The notes: a model not told the origin generated them from the sequence alone. DNA of 64,000 bases from Phormidesmis priestleyi ULC007 (GCF_001895925.1 NZ_MPPI01000022.1:1-64000), one strand, 5' to 3'. Counted from the first letter of the stretch, positions 1 through 9,945 are shown. Translations and numbers: made by a program.

Positions 1-115
1 GCACAATTACATCGGTAGGCTATAGAGATTGCTTGAGCCGTGTACAGTGAAAGTTGTAAGCACGGTTCTGAGGGGAGGGAGGGAGATATATCTAAAACTC
101 ACTCCTTTACCCGAC
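1..115 (+). mobile_element. 3' end of a group II intron (domains V and VI)
   Basis: Positions 35-68 form a textbook domain V: GAGCCGT pairs with ACGGTTC around an inner helix, with the catalytic AGC triad at 36-38. Positions 71-108 fold as domain VI (AGGGAG against CTCACTCCT with unpaired A residues), and the intron probably ends at the ACCCGAC around 109-115. The intron body and any reverse-transcriptase ORF lie outside the window to the left. The splice site sits about 30 bases upstream of the phospholipase-like gene. I infer the intron class only loosely (chloroplast-like type). Confidence 0.8.
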
Positions 116-146
116 CACCAACCTTCAGTTTTTTGAGGAACTTTAT

Positions 147-1229
147 ATGAAGAAGAGATTACATTTAAGCGTCATCACTTGGACTCTATGTATTTTCGGA
201 TATGCAAGCATTGCATATGCTGATGTAGATGGTATTCCCCATAACCCTGATTTCGATACAGCCCAATATCCCTATGCTCAAGCTCCAGATGGTTGTAGCA
301 GTTGGGATAGTGCTCATCCTGAATGGATGAGAGATACCTGGGGATCAGTTAATTTCAGTGGAGGTTGTAATACTCACGACAAATGCTATTACACATTGGG
401 TTCCAATTGGCAATCATGCAATGAGCGATTCTACTCTGATTTAAGAGCCGCTTGTGAACGCGATCTGAGAACTTCAATTCAAGTGCCTGCTCCAACATTG
501 ACTGATCCTTTTAAGACACGAAGAGTTGATGGGCCACCTGATCCGATCAGACTACCAGTTTGCTATGGAATTGCAAGCACTTACTATACGGGAGTGCAAG
601 CTGGTGTCGTCAAAATCAAATGGCTGGATACTTTCAACAAAGCTCAAGACAAGCAAAGGCGTTATGAACAATGGGTTGCCAGTATAAGAAATCCAAGTAC
701 CGCAAGTAACCCTGTTTTTGATGCTGACTTCTACTTAATGTCATATGGAGATCTTCGGAATGCCTTTGGAACTAACCAGGGATCTGCCAGGGATCATTGG
801 CTGAGATATGGTATCAAAGAGGGACGTAGAAGTTCACCCGCGTTTGATGTTCAGTACTACTTAAGTTTGTATCCTGATCTTCAAAATGCCTTTGGCTCTA
901 GTAACTATTCGGCTGCAATAGATCACTGGCTCACCTATGGTATCAAAGAGGGTAGGAGGAGTTCTATTGTTTTTGATGTTAAATACTATCTAAACAAATA
1001 TCCCGATTTGCAGAACGCCTTCGGCTCTAACAACTATTCAGCAGCAGTAAATCACTGGCTCACATATGGTGTTTCGGAAGGTCGTCAAGGTTCTCCAGAC
1101 TTTGATCCTAAATTCTATTTATCTAACAATCCTGATGTAGCAAAGGTGTACGGAGCCAATAACTACAAGGGAGCAATCGAACACTACTTGGAATATGGAA
1201 AAGGAGAAGGTCGTCAAGGAACTCCATAG
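147..1229 (+). CDS. Secreted phospholipase A2-like protein with four C-terminal repeats
   Basis: The 360-residue product starts with a signal peptide (about residues 1-25, cleaved after a YA pair). The segment CNTHDKCY at 74-81 is the PLA2 calcium-loop/active-site signature, with His77-Asp78 as the catalytic pair; Cys91 and Asp98 of the following helix fit the second helix of the fold. From residue 189 there are four repeats of about 43 residues with the pattern FDxxYYLxxYPDLxxAFGxNNYxxAxxHWLxYGxxEGR, a repeat seen in bacterial surface proteins of unknown role. A GAGGAA ribosome site lies 6 bases before the ATG. The gene is followed after 8 bases by an attC-like site and preceded by an intron end, so it looks like a mobile cassette. 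Phospholipase activity is inferred from the motif. Confidence 0.75.
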   Translation: MKKRLHLSVITWTLCIFGYASIAYADVDGIPHNPDFDTAQYPYAQAPDGCSSWDSAHPEWMRDTWGSVNFSGGCNTHDKCYYTLGSNWQSCNERFYSDLRAACERDLRTSIQVPAPTLTDPFKTRRVDGPPDPIRLPVCYGIASTYYTGVQAGVVKIKWLDTFNKAQDKQRRYEQWVASIRNPSTASNPVFDADFYLMSYGDLRNAFGTNQGSARDHWLRYGIKEGRRSSPAFDVQYYLSLYPDLQNAFGSSNYSAAIDHWLTYGIKEGRRSSIVFDVKYYLNKYPDLQNAFGSNNYSAAVNHWLTYGVSEGRQGSPDFDPKFYLSNNPDVAKVYGANNYKGAIEHYLEYGKGEGRQGTP

Positions 1230-1237
1230 TCGTGACG

Positions 1238-1324
1238 GTCTAACAAGCCCACTGCACCGGAACGAAGTCAAATTGTCTTTAAGCAGCAAAGTCAATCTGC
1301 GTCCGGTGAGTGGGAGCGTTAGAC
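1238..1324 (+). other. attC-like integron recombination site
   Basis: The 87-base segment has R'' GTCTAAC (1238-1244) and R' GTTAGAC (1318-1324), both matching RYYYAAC and GTTRRRY and perfectly complementary. Inside, CCCACT-G-CACCGGA pairs with TCCGGTG-AGTGGG; the G between the two blocks is unpaired, exactly like the extrahelical base of real attC sites. The bases AAG and AGC between R and L boxes form an unpaired central spacer. It begins 9 bases after the stop of the phospholipase-like gene, the normal place for an attC. No integrase gene is in the window. Confidence 0.7.
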
Positions 1325-1485
1325 CTCAATCCTTGTGGCAGCCGAAAGCTTATCTGTGGGTAGCGGTAATCATGTGGGAGGAAGTTTTCGGTTAAAGTCC
1401 GCTTGGAGCTTGGAAGTGTTTATTGAAATGTAATCTTCGATTTATCTATTCAATTTATCCTCATAGAATTGCTTGGTAAGATGCA

Positions 1486-1848
1486 ATGCTGACAAACGAA
1501 GCTTTTTTAGATCAGTTAATCAAAAATCACTATAAGGCGGCGCAGGAAATGACTTTTGCTGTGATAGTTCATGTCGTACTTGCGATCGCTGCTTTTCAAA
1601 TTTTGCCAGGTATTGTACAAGGCTCTTTTGACAAGCTGGCAGGAGTATTGGGAGGTAGTGTTTTTGGTGGATTGGGCTTTATTCCAGGTAAAGAGATCTT
1701 GGATCGCAGGGAAAAAGCCAGGAATTTAGAAGCTGCCCGACCGCTATTGAAAGAAATTCAGCAAAACTCCTCGCTAATAGACCCTGTTGAAACGCAACGA
1801 ATCAAGGAAGTATTTTTGAAATTGATTGAGAAAACGGTATCTGGTTAA
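1486..1848 (+). CDS. Small membrane protein of unknown function
   Basis: The 120-residue protein has two hydrophobic stretches (about residues 22-46 and 50-66, the second glycine-rich) followed by a charged, probably helical tail of about 50 residues. I do not recognise a family. It sits 4 bases upstream of the next gene start, so the two are probably co-transcribed and may act together at the membrane. Codon use is AT-rich with little HIP1, like the neighbouring accessory genes, which suggests acquired DNA. Confidence 0.55.
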   Translation: MLTNEAFLDQLIKNHYKAAQEMTFAVIVHVVLAIAAFQILPGIVQGSFDKLAGVLGGSVFGGLGFIPGKEILDRREKARNLEAARPLLKEIQQNSSLIDPVETQRIKEVFLKLIEKTVSG

Positions 1849-1852
1849 AATT

Positions 1853-2503
1853 ATGTCTTTTTCCCAAGATGAACTTCAGTCTCTTATTGAAAAGGTTGAA
1901 ATCAGCCAAGTAAAAGCTCGTAGACGTACCATCATTGCAGTGCTTGTTCCTACAGTTGCTGCAATCTTGTATTTAGGATTTACAGTTTGGCTAATTTATA
2001 TTAAACAACATGAATTAAATAAAATCGAAGGAGACTTGAAGAACCGTAAATATGAGCTAAGTCAAGTAGAGCAAGAATTAAGTCAAAAGGAGGAACTGTT
2101 AAAGAAAACAGAAGGAAATTTTAAGCAACAAAACGAGCAGATTCGACAGGCTCAACAAAAAATTTCACAAGGAAATACAGTAGCTGCCCAAGAACAGATA
2201 GCTAGCATTAACACAAGTTTTGAGGACAACGAGGTAAACGGCTTTCGTGCTATTCTAAAGGGGGATTTAGAAAATGCGCGTCGTTTGTTTGAAGCGGCTT
2301 ACAACGCATCTCCCACTTATCACAATGTTGATGAAATTTATCATCAAGTTCTAACACAGGGTCTTGTTAGAGCCTACAGCATTGGTTCTCCTAATGAGAA
2401 GCAATCGATTCAGCTTAAAATCATGCAAGAAATTGTTGCGAAGTACAGTTGGGGTATACCGGAAGATTTACTTAGTGAGATGAAATCAAGGTTGGCAAGT
2501 TAA
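1853..2503 (+). CDS. Membrane-anchored coiled-coil protein of unknown function
   Basis: I place the start at the ATG at 1853 rather than a TTG at 1826, because the latter overlaps the upstream gene. The 216-residue product has one transmembrane helix (about residues 26-49), a long Lys/Glu/Gln-rich coiled coil (about 50-115) and a C-terminal helical part that resembles a TPR unit (the segment ILKGDLENARRLFEAAY). Function is unknown. It forms a two-gene unit with the preceding small membrane protein, and the pair lies between a good attC-like site and a degenerate one, so it could be the cargo of a second cassette. Confidence 0.55.
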   Translation: MSFSQDELQSLIEKVEISQVKARRRTIIAVLVPTVAAILYLGFTVWLIYIKQHELNKIEGDLKNRKYELSQVEQELSQKEELLKKTEGNFKQQNEQIRQAQQKISQGNTVAAQEQIASINTSFEDNEVNGFRAILKGDLENARRLFEAAYNASPTYHNVDEIYHQVLTQGLVRAYSIGSPNEKQSIQLKIMQEIVAKYSWGIPEDLLSEMKSRLAS

Positions 2504-2976
2504 GTCAACAGCTACTTCAAGGATCTAGTATTTCTATCAGGCTTCTAGAGTCCAGGATTTCAGAGCTTTTGGTTACGGTGCAAACACTTGGATAATTTGT
2601 GTGGAAGGTTGAGCGCTGAGAGATTTGGAGATGGAGTGCGATCTCGGTCAAGTCTTTGGGGAGCGATCGAGATTTCGGGCTTGTCATAGACGGTCTAACA
2701 CTTCAGCGCAGCGGACGGTCGAAAGCTGCTGGTGCTGGGTTCGAGGTTATCTGCCGCCGCTAGCTTTACATCGTTATCCTACTATGTTGTCGATCGTGGC
2801 ATAAAAAGCTATCTCTGAGATGACTAAGAGAATTTTGGTGATTCCAAGTCATAGTCCGGTGAATGCAATCACAATGGGCGGAATTGTGCGTGACGCTGGG
2901 TTAATGATCGCAGCGTTCAGAAAATTACTATGAACCAGATCGCTTTGATTCCTCACTTCTAGAGATTGCGTGTGAA
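2504..2976. other. Intergenic region with a degenerate attC-like site and a short ORF
   Basis: No convincing gene is present. At 2820-2933 there is a 37-codon ORF starting MTKRILVIPSHSPVN that I cannot assign; it has no clear ribosome site and may be a remnant. The attC-like sequence at 2693-2779 is listed separately. The remainder shows no structure that I can support. Confidence 0.4.
2693..2779 (+). other. Degenerate attC-like site
   Basis: The segment starts with GACGGTCTAACA, the same 12 bases that open the better site at 1233-1244. AGCG-cA-GCGG pairs with CCGC-C-GCT across a loop, leaving unpaired bases as in an attC L box. The right R box GTTATCC pairs with GTCTAAC at only 5 of 7 positions. 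The span is 87 bases, the same as the first site. It may be a decayed end of a second cassette, or chance. Confidence 0.3.
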
Positions 2977-4344
2977 TTACCCGATGAGCAATTCTAAACA
3001 AAGCTGACGAAAGTGATCCCCGCGTTGCTCAAAGTTTGGATATTGGTCAAAGCTGGCACAGGCAGGCGATAACAGAACGACTTGGGCAGACTGCTGTTGG
3101 GCAAGTTCGCGCGATCGCTCCACGGCTCGTTCCATCGTCTCCACAATTTCATAATCTGTATAACCAACTTGCTCCAACCGTTGAGCAAATGCTGCCGCTG
3201 CGCTACCAATCAGCAACACTGCTGCCGCTTTTTCTTGAATCACATTCAGCCAAGCCGCATCTTCACCAGTTTTAGCTTCACCGCCCGCAATCAAAATTGC
3301 AGGACTTTTCACCGCAGACAATCCGACTTCTGCTGCATCGTAGTTGGTGGCTTTGCTGTCGTTAATAAAGTCGATGCCTTGCCAAGTGCAAATGTGTTCT
3401 AAACGATGAGATACACCGGGGAAATTGGCGATCGCGTCCACAATGGCAGCTTTCTCAATGCCTGCCAGATGTGCGGCGGCGACTGCCATCAGGAGGTTTT
3501 GCTGGTTGTGAGATCCGGGCATTCGCAACGTGTTGACTTCGACGATCGGGAGATTTTGCACGATCGCCCAGCCGTCCTCAATATAAGCACCTAAGTCAGG
3601 ATTGCCGACTAGCTCCGATTTGCCTTTAACACTCGTCCAGCAAGCATTCGCAGAAACGGGATCGGATTGTTTGACACCCAGATTCCTCAAGTAAGGATCA
3701 TCTCCGTTAAAAATCTGCTGTTCAGACTGACGAAGTAGATGAGCTTTGATGTTGAAGTAGTTCTCTAGGGTTTTGTGACGACTGAGATGATCAGGCGTGA
3801 AGGTTGTCCAAACGCCAATTTGCGGGGCGACGGTCGGAGCGGCTTCAATCTGATAGCTGCTAAACTCAGCGATCGCCCAATCGGGTTGAGGCTCTAACAT
3901 CGCAACTTCACAGGCAGCATAGCCAATATTTCCAAAAGCGGGAGCGTGAAATCCGGCAGTTTGAAAGATGGCGGCAATCAGCGCAGTTGTGGTTGTTTTA
4001 CCGTTCGTACCCGTGATGCCAATCCAGGGGCAAGACTGTAAGTTTTGCCATGCTAATTCCATTTCCCCGATCGTTTTGATTTCCATTTCTCTGGCGTGTA
4101 CCAATGCAGGAATATCCCACGGCACACCAGGACTAACGACAATTAAATCGGGCGTTGTTAAAACTGGATCAAAATCATCTCCTAGCGTGACGTGAATTCC
4201 TTCAGCGTTGAGTTGTTGTTTCTGTTGTTGTAGCGCATCAGAATTGCCGCGATCGCTGACTGTGATTTGCCACCCATTGCGCTTGAGTAATCGAGCCGCC
4301 GCATTGCCTGATTTTCCGAGTCCGATTACATAAGCGTGGAGCAT
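2977..4344 (-). CDS. murD: UDP-N-acetylmuramoylalanine--D-glutamate ligase
   Basis: MurD adds D-glutamate to UDP-MurNAc-L-Ala in the cytoplasmic part of peptidoglycan synthesis, using ATP. The 455-residue length is normal for the family. An N-terminal Rossmann-like UDP-binding part (GLGKSG at 8-13) precedes the Mur ligase P-loop GTNGKTT at 112-118; NDSKATN near residue 330 and the C-terminal ligase domain with [10 protein letters not shown] follow, all conserved in MurD. The gene stands alone; the upstream neighbour runs divergently, leaving about 110 bases for both promoters. Confidence 0.95.
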   Translation of the reverse strand: MLHAYVIGLGKSGNAAARLLKRNGWQITVSDRGNSDALQQQKQQLNAEGIHVTLGDDFDPVLTTPDLIVVSPGVPWDIPALVHAREMEIKTIGEMELAWQNLQSCPWIGITGTNGKTTTTALIAAIFQTAGFHAPAFGNIGYAACEVAMLEPQPDWAIAEFSSYQIEAAPTVAPQIGVWTTFTPDHLSRHKTLENYFNIKAHLLRQSEQQIFNGDDPYLRNLGVKQSDPVSANACWTSVKGKSELVGNPDLGAYIEDGWAIVQNLPIVEVNTLRMPGSHNQQNLLMAVAAAHLAGIEKAAIVDAIANFPGVSHRLEHICTWQGIDFINDSKATNYDAAEVGLSAVKSPAILIAGGEAKTGEDAAWLNVIQEKAAAVLLIGSAAAAFAQRLEQVGYTDYEIVETMERAVERSRELAQQQSAQVVLLSPACASFDQYPNFEQRGDHFRQLCLELLIG

Positions 4345-4454
4345 AGTCTGATTGCGATCAATAATTTTGCATTCTTTATCGTACTGCTTAACAGTTCCTA
4401 ACAGTCACTCAATTGTGACATGCTGAACTCCAGCAAATAAAAAATCCCGCTAGA

Positions 4455-4652
4455 ATGAGAAGACCGCTATCCCCAACCTCAAAACAAGAAGCTCGGTGCT
4501 TCATCCTTTGTCAAAATCTCACGACTCTGTACCGTCCAATTTATCTTGTCAGATTGAATGAGCGGGCAGGAGATATTTGCATCTTGGCAGGAGAAGAAAT
4601 AGAAATTATCATCACCCGTGATGGGGAATGGAGTTTTGAAAATGAAGCCTGA
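4455..4652 (+). CDS. Small cyanobacterial protein (DUF6888-like)
   Basis: The 65-residue protein ends in a conserved-looking core, YRPIYLVRLNERAGDICILA followed by EEIEI and DGEWSF, which I recall from a family of short cyanobacterial proteins (DUF6888 or similar); the family number is from memory. Its stop overlaps the start of the next gene by 11 bases, so the pair is translationally coupled. Such coupled small-gene pairs often belong to mobile or toxin-antitoxin-like modules, but nothing here proves that. Confidence 0.55.
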   Translation: MRRPLSPTSKQEARCFILCQNLTTLYRPIYLVRLNERAGDICILAGEEIEIIITRDGEWSFENEA

Positions 4653-4860
4653 TTTTAATGCCATGACACGGAAGGAACTCAGAGCTTATATCCTTGAGCA
4701 TCGAGATGATACGGAAGCCATTAGTGTGATTGTTGAAAAAATTAAAGCAGACCCCAACATCCACTGGTATAAGCCTGAAGACACCGATCGCTTCCCTGAA
4801 ATCTTTGCAGAGCATCAAAAATGCCGAGAAGACGCTCGAAGAAATCAGGAAAATCAGTAG
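4642..4860 (+). CDS. Small cyanobacterial protein (DUF6887-like)
   Basis: I start this 72-residue protein at the ATG at 4642, preceded by GGAG at 4630-4633, rather than at the in-frame ATG at 4618. The N-terminal motif MTRKELRAYILEHRDDTEA is typical of a short cyanobacterial family (I recall DUF6887) that occurs next to the partner found just upstream. The rest is charged and probably helical (EIFAEHQKCREDARRNQ). Role unknown; the fixed pairing suggests a two-component module. Confidence 0.6.
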   Translation: MKPDFNAMTRKELRAYILEHRDDTEAISVIVEKIKADPNIHWYKPEDTDRFPEIFAEHQKCREDARRNQENQ

Positions 4861-4868
4861 AGTGCTCG

Positions 4869-7013
4869 TTAACTTTTGACGATCGCGCCAAAATCTGCCA
4901 AAACTCGCGCATGGTTTCGCAACACACCCAGTAAGTTGAGGCGATTTTGTTTAATAGCCGGGTCAGAATCCATCACCAAAACACTGTCTTCACCGTCAAA
5001 GAATTTGCTGACCACAGGAGCAACCTGACTGAGCGACTCGACCAGTTTGGTGTAGTCTTGTTGTCCCTGTTGAGAGAGTGTGACTAGCGCATCATAGAAC
5101 GTCTGCTCTGAGGCTTTTTGGAATCGATCGGGATACACCACTTCGACAGGATTCAGTTGTTTAGTATCTAGAGTTCCTTGCGCGGCAAGACGAGAAGCGC
5201 GATTCACCGTTTCGTAGATTGTGGCGAGTCTGCCATTGTTGCGAATCGCTTGCAGGAATTGGGCACGATCGCGCACATCTAATAAATTCCTCAACGATCG
5301 TTCTGCATATTCTGGGTCGTTGTCGCCAACCACTGCATTAACTAGATCATAATCAACGCTGTGATCTTCTCTCAACAATGTATGAATACGCTGTAAGAAG
5401 AAATCTTTCAACTGTTGCAGCAATTCTGAGGCAGAAACTTTTAATACATGAGCATGATTGCTAGAGAAACCGCTAACAATCTGTTCTAAAAGTTGGTAGA
5501 GATCAATCGTTAGATTAGCTGACCAAGTGATATTGACAACAGCATTCGCAGCCCGACGCAACGCAAACGGATCAGATGAGCCAGACGGAATCATGCCCAA
5601 CCCAAAAATGCTGACGAGAGTATCGAGACGATCGCTCAACCCCACCACTTGACCTGTGAGCGTTTGCGGCAAACTATCTCCGGCACCGCGAGGTAAATAA
5701 TGCTCAAAAATAGCAGTCGCAACGGCTTCAGGCTCTTTGCTGTCGAGCGCATATTTCTGACCCATTACGCCTTGCAGTTCAGGAAATTCACCGACCATTT
5801 GCGTCACGAGATCGGCTTTGCATAGCAGGGCAGCGCGTTGAATATGTGCTTTTGGCTCACCGATGACCTGAAGCTGATCCGTAATTTGATTGGCGATCGT
5901 ACAAATTCGATCAACTTTTCCACGCACCGATCCTAAATCGGCTTGAAAAGTGACGGTTTCAAGTTTGGGCAAATAGCGTTCAAGCGGGACTTTACGATCG
6001 GCATCAAAAAAGAATTTGCCGTCTGACAGCCGCGCTCGAATCACCCGTTCGTTTCCGGCGGCAATAATCGCGGACTTAGCTGGGTCGCCGTTGGAAGCCG
6101 TAATAAAGAAGGGCAATAGCTCCGTAGAATCTTGACTTTTGCGAACCGGAAAATAGCGCTGATGATTCTCCATTTCAGTCGTGATCACTTCCGATGGCAG
6201 TTCTAAAAACTCTGCATCAAACTTACCAACCACTGCGCTCGGATATTCTACCAAGTTGGTGACTTCGCGCAAGAGAGTGGGCGAAATCATCGCGACTCCT
6301 CCGGTTTGAGCGGCGGCGGCTTCAACTTGCTGCTGAATGGTGGCTTGTCGCTGGTCAGAGTCAACTTCAACAAACGCAGTTCTTAGTATTGAAGCATACA
6401 CATCTGGATTGGGAATCGAAACAGGATCGGGATGCAAAACGCGATGTCCGTGAGAAATACGATCGCTCGTATAGTGAATCGAATTGCTGACGATCGAGAT
6501 CGGCAACACCTGCTCATCTAACAACACCACTAACCAGCGAATCGGACGAGAAAACTTCAAATCGCCATCGCCCCAGCGCATCAGACGTTTGCCTTCTAAG
6601 CCCGTGATCCAGTGAGGAACCAGTTCGGTGAGAATCTCAGAAATTGGACGACCTTTAATCACTTTGCGAACAAAGACAAAATCACCCTTCTCCGTTGGGC
6701 GGATTTCTAACGCATCAAGTGAAACGCCTTGCTTTTGGGCAAACCCTTCTGCCGCTTTAGTCGGTTTTCCCGCTTTAAAAGCAGCTTGAGCGGGTGGCCC
6801 TTTGACTTCTTCTGTTTGGTCAGCCTGCTGGAGCGGTAAGCCTTTGATCACAATCGCGAGACGGCGAGGCGTGCCGTAATATGCGATCGCGTCTGGGTTT
6901 AAATAATGGTCGGCAAGAAGTTTGGGAATGCGCGATCGCCATTGCGCCAGCGCTTCATCGACAAAGCTTGCAGGGAGTTCTTCTGTGCCAACTTCTAATA
7001 AAAACGATGCCAT
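4869..7013 (-). CDS. glyS: Glycyl-tRNA synthetase beta subunit
   Basis: This is the beta chain of the bacterial alpha2beta2 glycyl-tRNA synthetase, which charges tRNA-Gly. The product (714 residues) opens with the family signature [14 protein letters not shown] and contains [24 protein letters not shown] and [12 protein letters not shown], all conserved in GlyS; the C-terminal part is the DALR anticodon-binding-like region. The length is typical. The alpha subunit gene glyQ is not in this window, so the two are encoded apart. It lies tail-to-tail with the small-gene pair, 8 bases away. Confidence 0.95.
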   Translation of the reverse strand: MASFLLEVGTEELPASFVDEALAQWRSRIPKLLADHYLNPDAIAYYGTPRRLAIVIKGLPLQQADQTEEVKGPPAQAAFKAGKPTKAAEGFAQKQGVSLDALEIRPTEKGDFVFVRKVIKGRPISEILTELVPHWITGLEGKRLMRWGDGDLKFSRPIRWLVVLLDEQVLPISIVSNSIHYTSDRISHGHRVLHPDPVSIPNPDVYASILRTAFVEVDSDQRQATIQQQVEAAAAQTGGVAMISPTLLREVTNLVEYPSAVVGKFDAEFLELPSEVITTEMENHQRYFPVRKSQDSTELLPFFITASNGDPAKSAIIAAGNERVIRARLSDGKFFFDADRKVPLERYLPKLETVTFQADLGSVRGKVDRICTIANQITDQLQVIGEPKAHIQRAALLCKADLVTQMVGEFPELQGVMGQKYALDSKEPEAVATAIFEHYLPRGAGDSLPQTLTGQVVGLSDRLDTLVSIFGLGMIPSGSSDPFALRRAANAVVNITWSANLTIDLYQLLEQIVSGFSSNHAHVLKVSASELLQQLKDFFLQRIHTLLREDHSVDYDLVNAVVGDNDPEYAERSLRNLLDVRDRAQFLQAIRNNGRLATIYETVNRASRLAAQGTLDTKQLNPVEVVYPDRFQKASEQTFYDALVTLSQQGQQDYTKLVESLSQVAPVVSKFFDGEDSVLVMDSDPAIKQNRLNLLGVLRNHARVLADFGAIVKS

Positions 7014-7097
7014 GAGTTTGAATATCCAGCAGCAGAACGGAGAATCAGTTCTTCAGTTTATCGTGTTGTGCCCTTGCTATCTAGAGGAATGATTGAG

Positions 7098-7159
7098 GTA
7101 GGGGCAATTCCCCCGTGGTTGCCCTCCGTCAGGGGTAGGCACGGGGGCGCTACCCCTAC
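7098..7159. repeat. Palindromic intergenic repeat
   Basis: GTAGGGG at 7098-7104 is complementary to CCCCTAC at 7153-7159, and CCCCCGTG is complementary to CACGGGGG inside it. The element sits between gyrA and glyS, both on the minus strand, and could form a hairpin in the readthrough RNA. It differs in core sequence from the other palindromic family described here. Confidence 0.6.
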
Positions 7160-7196
7160 AACCATTTCATCCCCTCATTTTGCAATGCCGTGATTT

Positions 7197-9791
7197 CTAC
7201 TCCTCGCCGTCTTCAACGTGATCGCTTAACAAAATCGGCAGACTGACTCCGATAATTTGCTCAGATTTATCAAGCTTGACGATGCGATCGCCCTTGCCGT
7301 CTTTTGTGCCGACTTTGATTGACTCGACTGCCACCCTTGCCAGGTGATTCTCATTCGTCAACAAAAACACTAGCGCTTCTGGCAGCACTGCAACCGTGCC
7401 AATCAAAGCATCTGTTTTAGTGGTGAACTGGAAGGCTTGAACTCCAATCTCTCCAGTGTTGGCGCGACGCAGCGACTTAATCGCCATTTGTTTGGCATAG
7501 CCTTGCTCTGACACCATTAAAAATGTGTCGTCTGTAGTCGCGATCGCCCAACCAACAATTTTTTCTTTTTTGCTAATTCGCATTCCTGCATTGCCTTGAG
7601 AAGTGCGACTCGCGATCGGCACTTGCTCATCGTTGACTTCAAACCGCAGCACCCGACCGCTTGAAGTAGCAATCACCACTTGTTCACCCACTTGAGTCAA
7701 ACTGATCAACAAAAGCTGATCCTCTTCTCTCAGTTTGAGCGCCGTTAAACCTCGACCCGTGAGATCAGCAAACTCTGAGAGTGGCAAGCGTTTTAGCCGT
7801 CCTTGCTCGGTTAGCAATAGCAGATATTGATCATCGAGATCGTCCGGCAGAATGAAACTCCCGGCGATCGAGTCGGGCATTCCTTGGGCGGTAACCGGAA
7901 GCAGAGTAACCAGCGGTGTGCCGCGAGATTTGCCTGACACTTGAGGAATATCAGACACCTTGACGGGATAAGCTTTGCCACTGCGAGTCATCACTACTAG
8001 CGTTTGTGCAGTCGTTGTGAATTGCGTCTGCACTCCAAACTCGTCAACGTCTTCTAGGTTAATCGTTGGCTCGTTATCAGTGCGATTGCGATTCAGTCGA
8101 TCGTAGACTTTAGGTGCCATTCGTCGCGCATAACCTCGATGGGTTAATTCGACGACTGTTTCTTGAGCTTCTTCCTCATAGTCTAGTGTGAGAGAAAAGT
8201 CAGAGTTCTGAGTTTTGGGTTTTGAGCTTTGAGGTTCGACTACTTTATCGGCCTTGTTTCTAGTGTTCTTAGCTTCCTCTTTGGGTGGCTCTACGCCGAT
8301 GATGCGGGTGCGGCGATCGTCAGCATATTTCTTTCTCAAGGCTCGCAGATCTTTTTTCAACGCTTTGAGCAGTTCGCGGCGATCGCCCAACACTCTCCGC
8401 AATTCCTTCATTTGAGTCGTCAGTTCCTCAAATTCGGTTTGCAGACTTTGACGCTCCATCGCAGTCAGTCGGCGTAACGGCATTGAGAGAATGGCATCAG
8501 CTTGGCGATCGCTCAGATCCAACTGCTCTTGTAGCTGCACTTTTGCGGTCGTGCCGTCGGGCGCATTTCGCAAAATGTCGATCACTTCATCCAGGTGAGA
8601 CAGCGCCGTTAAGCGACCTTCGACAATATGAATCTGAGTTTCTGCCTTTTCTAGCTCGTGATTATAGCGGCGAGTCAGAGTGGTTTCACGAAAGCTGAGA
8701 AACTCTTGTAATAACTCTCGCAGGGTCATCTGCTTGGGTTGGTTGCCCGTCAACGCCAGCAAAATTGCGCCAAAGTTGTTTTGCAGAGCCGTTTGCCGAT
8801 AGAGCGCACTGAGAATTTTTTGCGGATTGGCATCTCGACGCAACTCAACCACCACTCGGATGCCGTCGCGATCGCTCTCGTCTCGCAGGTCGCCGATGCC
8901 TTCAATCTTGCCCTGGTTCACCAGTTCGGCAATTTTTTCGATCATCGCCGCTTTGTTCACCTGAAACGGTAGCTCAGTGATGATGATCGCCGTCCGTCGA
9001 TGTTTGCCTCGACCGACGGTGAGTTCTTCAATATTGGCAACTCCGCGCACGGGAATGCTGCCCCGACCCGTGGTGTATGCTTCGCGAATGCCTTCGATTC
9101 CTAGAATCTCGCCTCCAGTCGGAAAATCTGGGCCCGGAATCAACTCAAACAACCGAGCATCTGACAAATCGGGATTGTCGATCAAAGCCACCAACCCATC
9201 CACCACTTCGCCTAAATTGTGCGGCGGAATGTTTGTTGCCATGCCGACTGCAATGCCCGAACTGCCATTCAGCAACAAAATCGGCAACTGAGCCGGAAGC
9301 ACGGTGGGTTCCTGCTGCGAGTTGTCGAAGTTGCCGACAAACTCGACTGTTGACTCTCCGATTTCAGTTAGTAAAGACTCGTTTCCGATCGCCGCCAGTC
9401 GCGTCTCGGTATATCGCATTGCCGCAGGTGGGTCGTTATCGACAGAGCCAAAGTTTCCGTGACCACCCAGCAACGGATATCGGCTCGAAAAGTCTTGCAC
9501 CAACCGAACCAGCGCATCATAAACCGACTGGTCGCCGTGGGGGTGATATTTGCCCAACACGTCACCCACCACGCGGGCACATTTACGATAGGGGCGATCG
9601 GGGGTCAACCCCAACTCGTGCATTGCGTATAAAATCCTACGGTGGACAGGTTTAAGCCCATCTCGCACGTCAGGCAGTGCCCGCCCAACAATCACGCTCA
9701 TGGCGTATTCTAAATACGACTGTTGCATCTCCGTATGCAGGGCAGTCGCAATCACCTGTCCTGCTGGAAGAATGTTTAACTGATTCGCCAT
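7197..9791 (-). CDS. gyrA: Type IIA DNA topoisomerase subunit A (GyrA/ParC paralogue)
   Basis: The 864-residue protein cuts and rejoins DNA together with a GyrB/ParE subunit. The catalytic tyrosine is Tyr127 in [30 protein letters not shown] and [16 protein letters not shown] are conserved WHD motifs. The C-terminal beta-pinwheel begins near residue 540 but I see no canonical QRRGGxG GyrA box in its first blade, which carries GYARRMAPK instead. Cyanobacteria carry two A subunits, and this one looks like the ParC-type paralogue; annotation pipelines usually still name it gyrA. A Lys/Glu-rich linker at about 495-535 separates the cleavage core from the pinwheel and contains a sequence like an intergenic repeat. 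It stands alone, divergent from the response regulators. Confidence 0.85.
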   Translation of the reverse strand: MANQLNILPAGQVIATALHTEMQQSYLEYAMSVIVGRALPDVRDGLKPVHRRILYAMHELGLTPDRPYRKCARVVGDVLGKYHPHGDQSVYDALVRLVQDFSSRYPLLGGHGNFGSVDNDPPAAMRYTETRLAAIGNESLLTEIGESTVEFVGNFDNSQQEPTVLPAQLPILLLNGSSGIAVGMATNIPPHNLGEVVDGLVALIDNPDLSDARLFELIPGPDFPTGGEILGIEGIREAYTTGRGSIPVRGVANIEELTVGRGKHRRTAIIITELPFQVNKAAMIEKIAELVNQGKIEGIGDLRDESDRDGIRVVVELRRDANPQKILSALYRQTALQNNFGAILLALTGNQPKQMTLRELLQEFLSFRETTLTRRYNHELEKAETQIHIVEGRLTALSHLDEVIDILRNAPDGTTAKVQLQEQLDLSDRQADAILSMPLRRLTAMERQSLQTEFEELTTQMKELRRVLGDRRELLKALKKDLRALRKKYADDRRTRIIGVEPPKEEAKNTRNKADKVVEPQSSKPKTQNSDFSLTLDYEEEAQETVVELTHRGYARRMAPKVYDRLNRNRTDNEPTINLEDVDEFGVQTQFTTTAQTLVVMTRSGKAYPVKVSDIPQVSGKSRGTPLVTLLPVTAQGMPDSIAGSFILPDDLDDQYLLLLTEQGRLKRLPLSEFADLTGRGLTALKLREEDQLLLISLTQVGEQVVIATSSGRVLRFEVNDEQVPIASRTSQGNAGMRISKKEKIVGWAIATTDDTFLMVSEQGYAKQMAIKSLRRANTGEIGVQAFQFTTKTDALIGTVAVLPEALVFLLTNENHLARVAVESIKVGTKDGKGDRIVKLDKSEQIIGVSLPILLSDHVEDGEE

Positions 9792-9945
9792 GAGCCTTGT
9801 CCCTTCGTTCCGAACTTTACAAAAATTTGTTTTAATTTCAGTGTAGTCACTCTTATCACAGTTGCGCTCCCAGCAGCGTTATTAGCCCTTGTGTTTGACC
9901 ACAGCCCCGTGACCCCGTGAGACTCGCCCAGAGAGGATAGCGCTT

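Noticed and set aside
1195-1395. 66-codon frame across the attC-like site
   Set aside because: It overlaps the end of the phospholipase gene in another frame and reads through the inverted repeat, so it is unlikely to be a gene.
2720-2780. GGTTCGAG at 2738 as part of a tRNA
   Set aside because: There is no matching acceptor stem, D arm or anticodon arm around it.
9077-9655. 192-codon plus-strand frame inside gyrA
   Set aside because: It is an antisense shadow with Arg/Pro-rich, low-information content.
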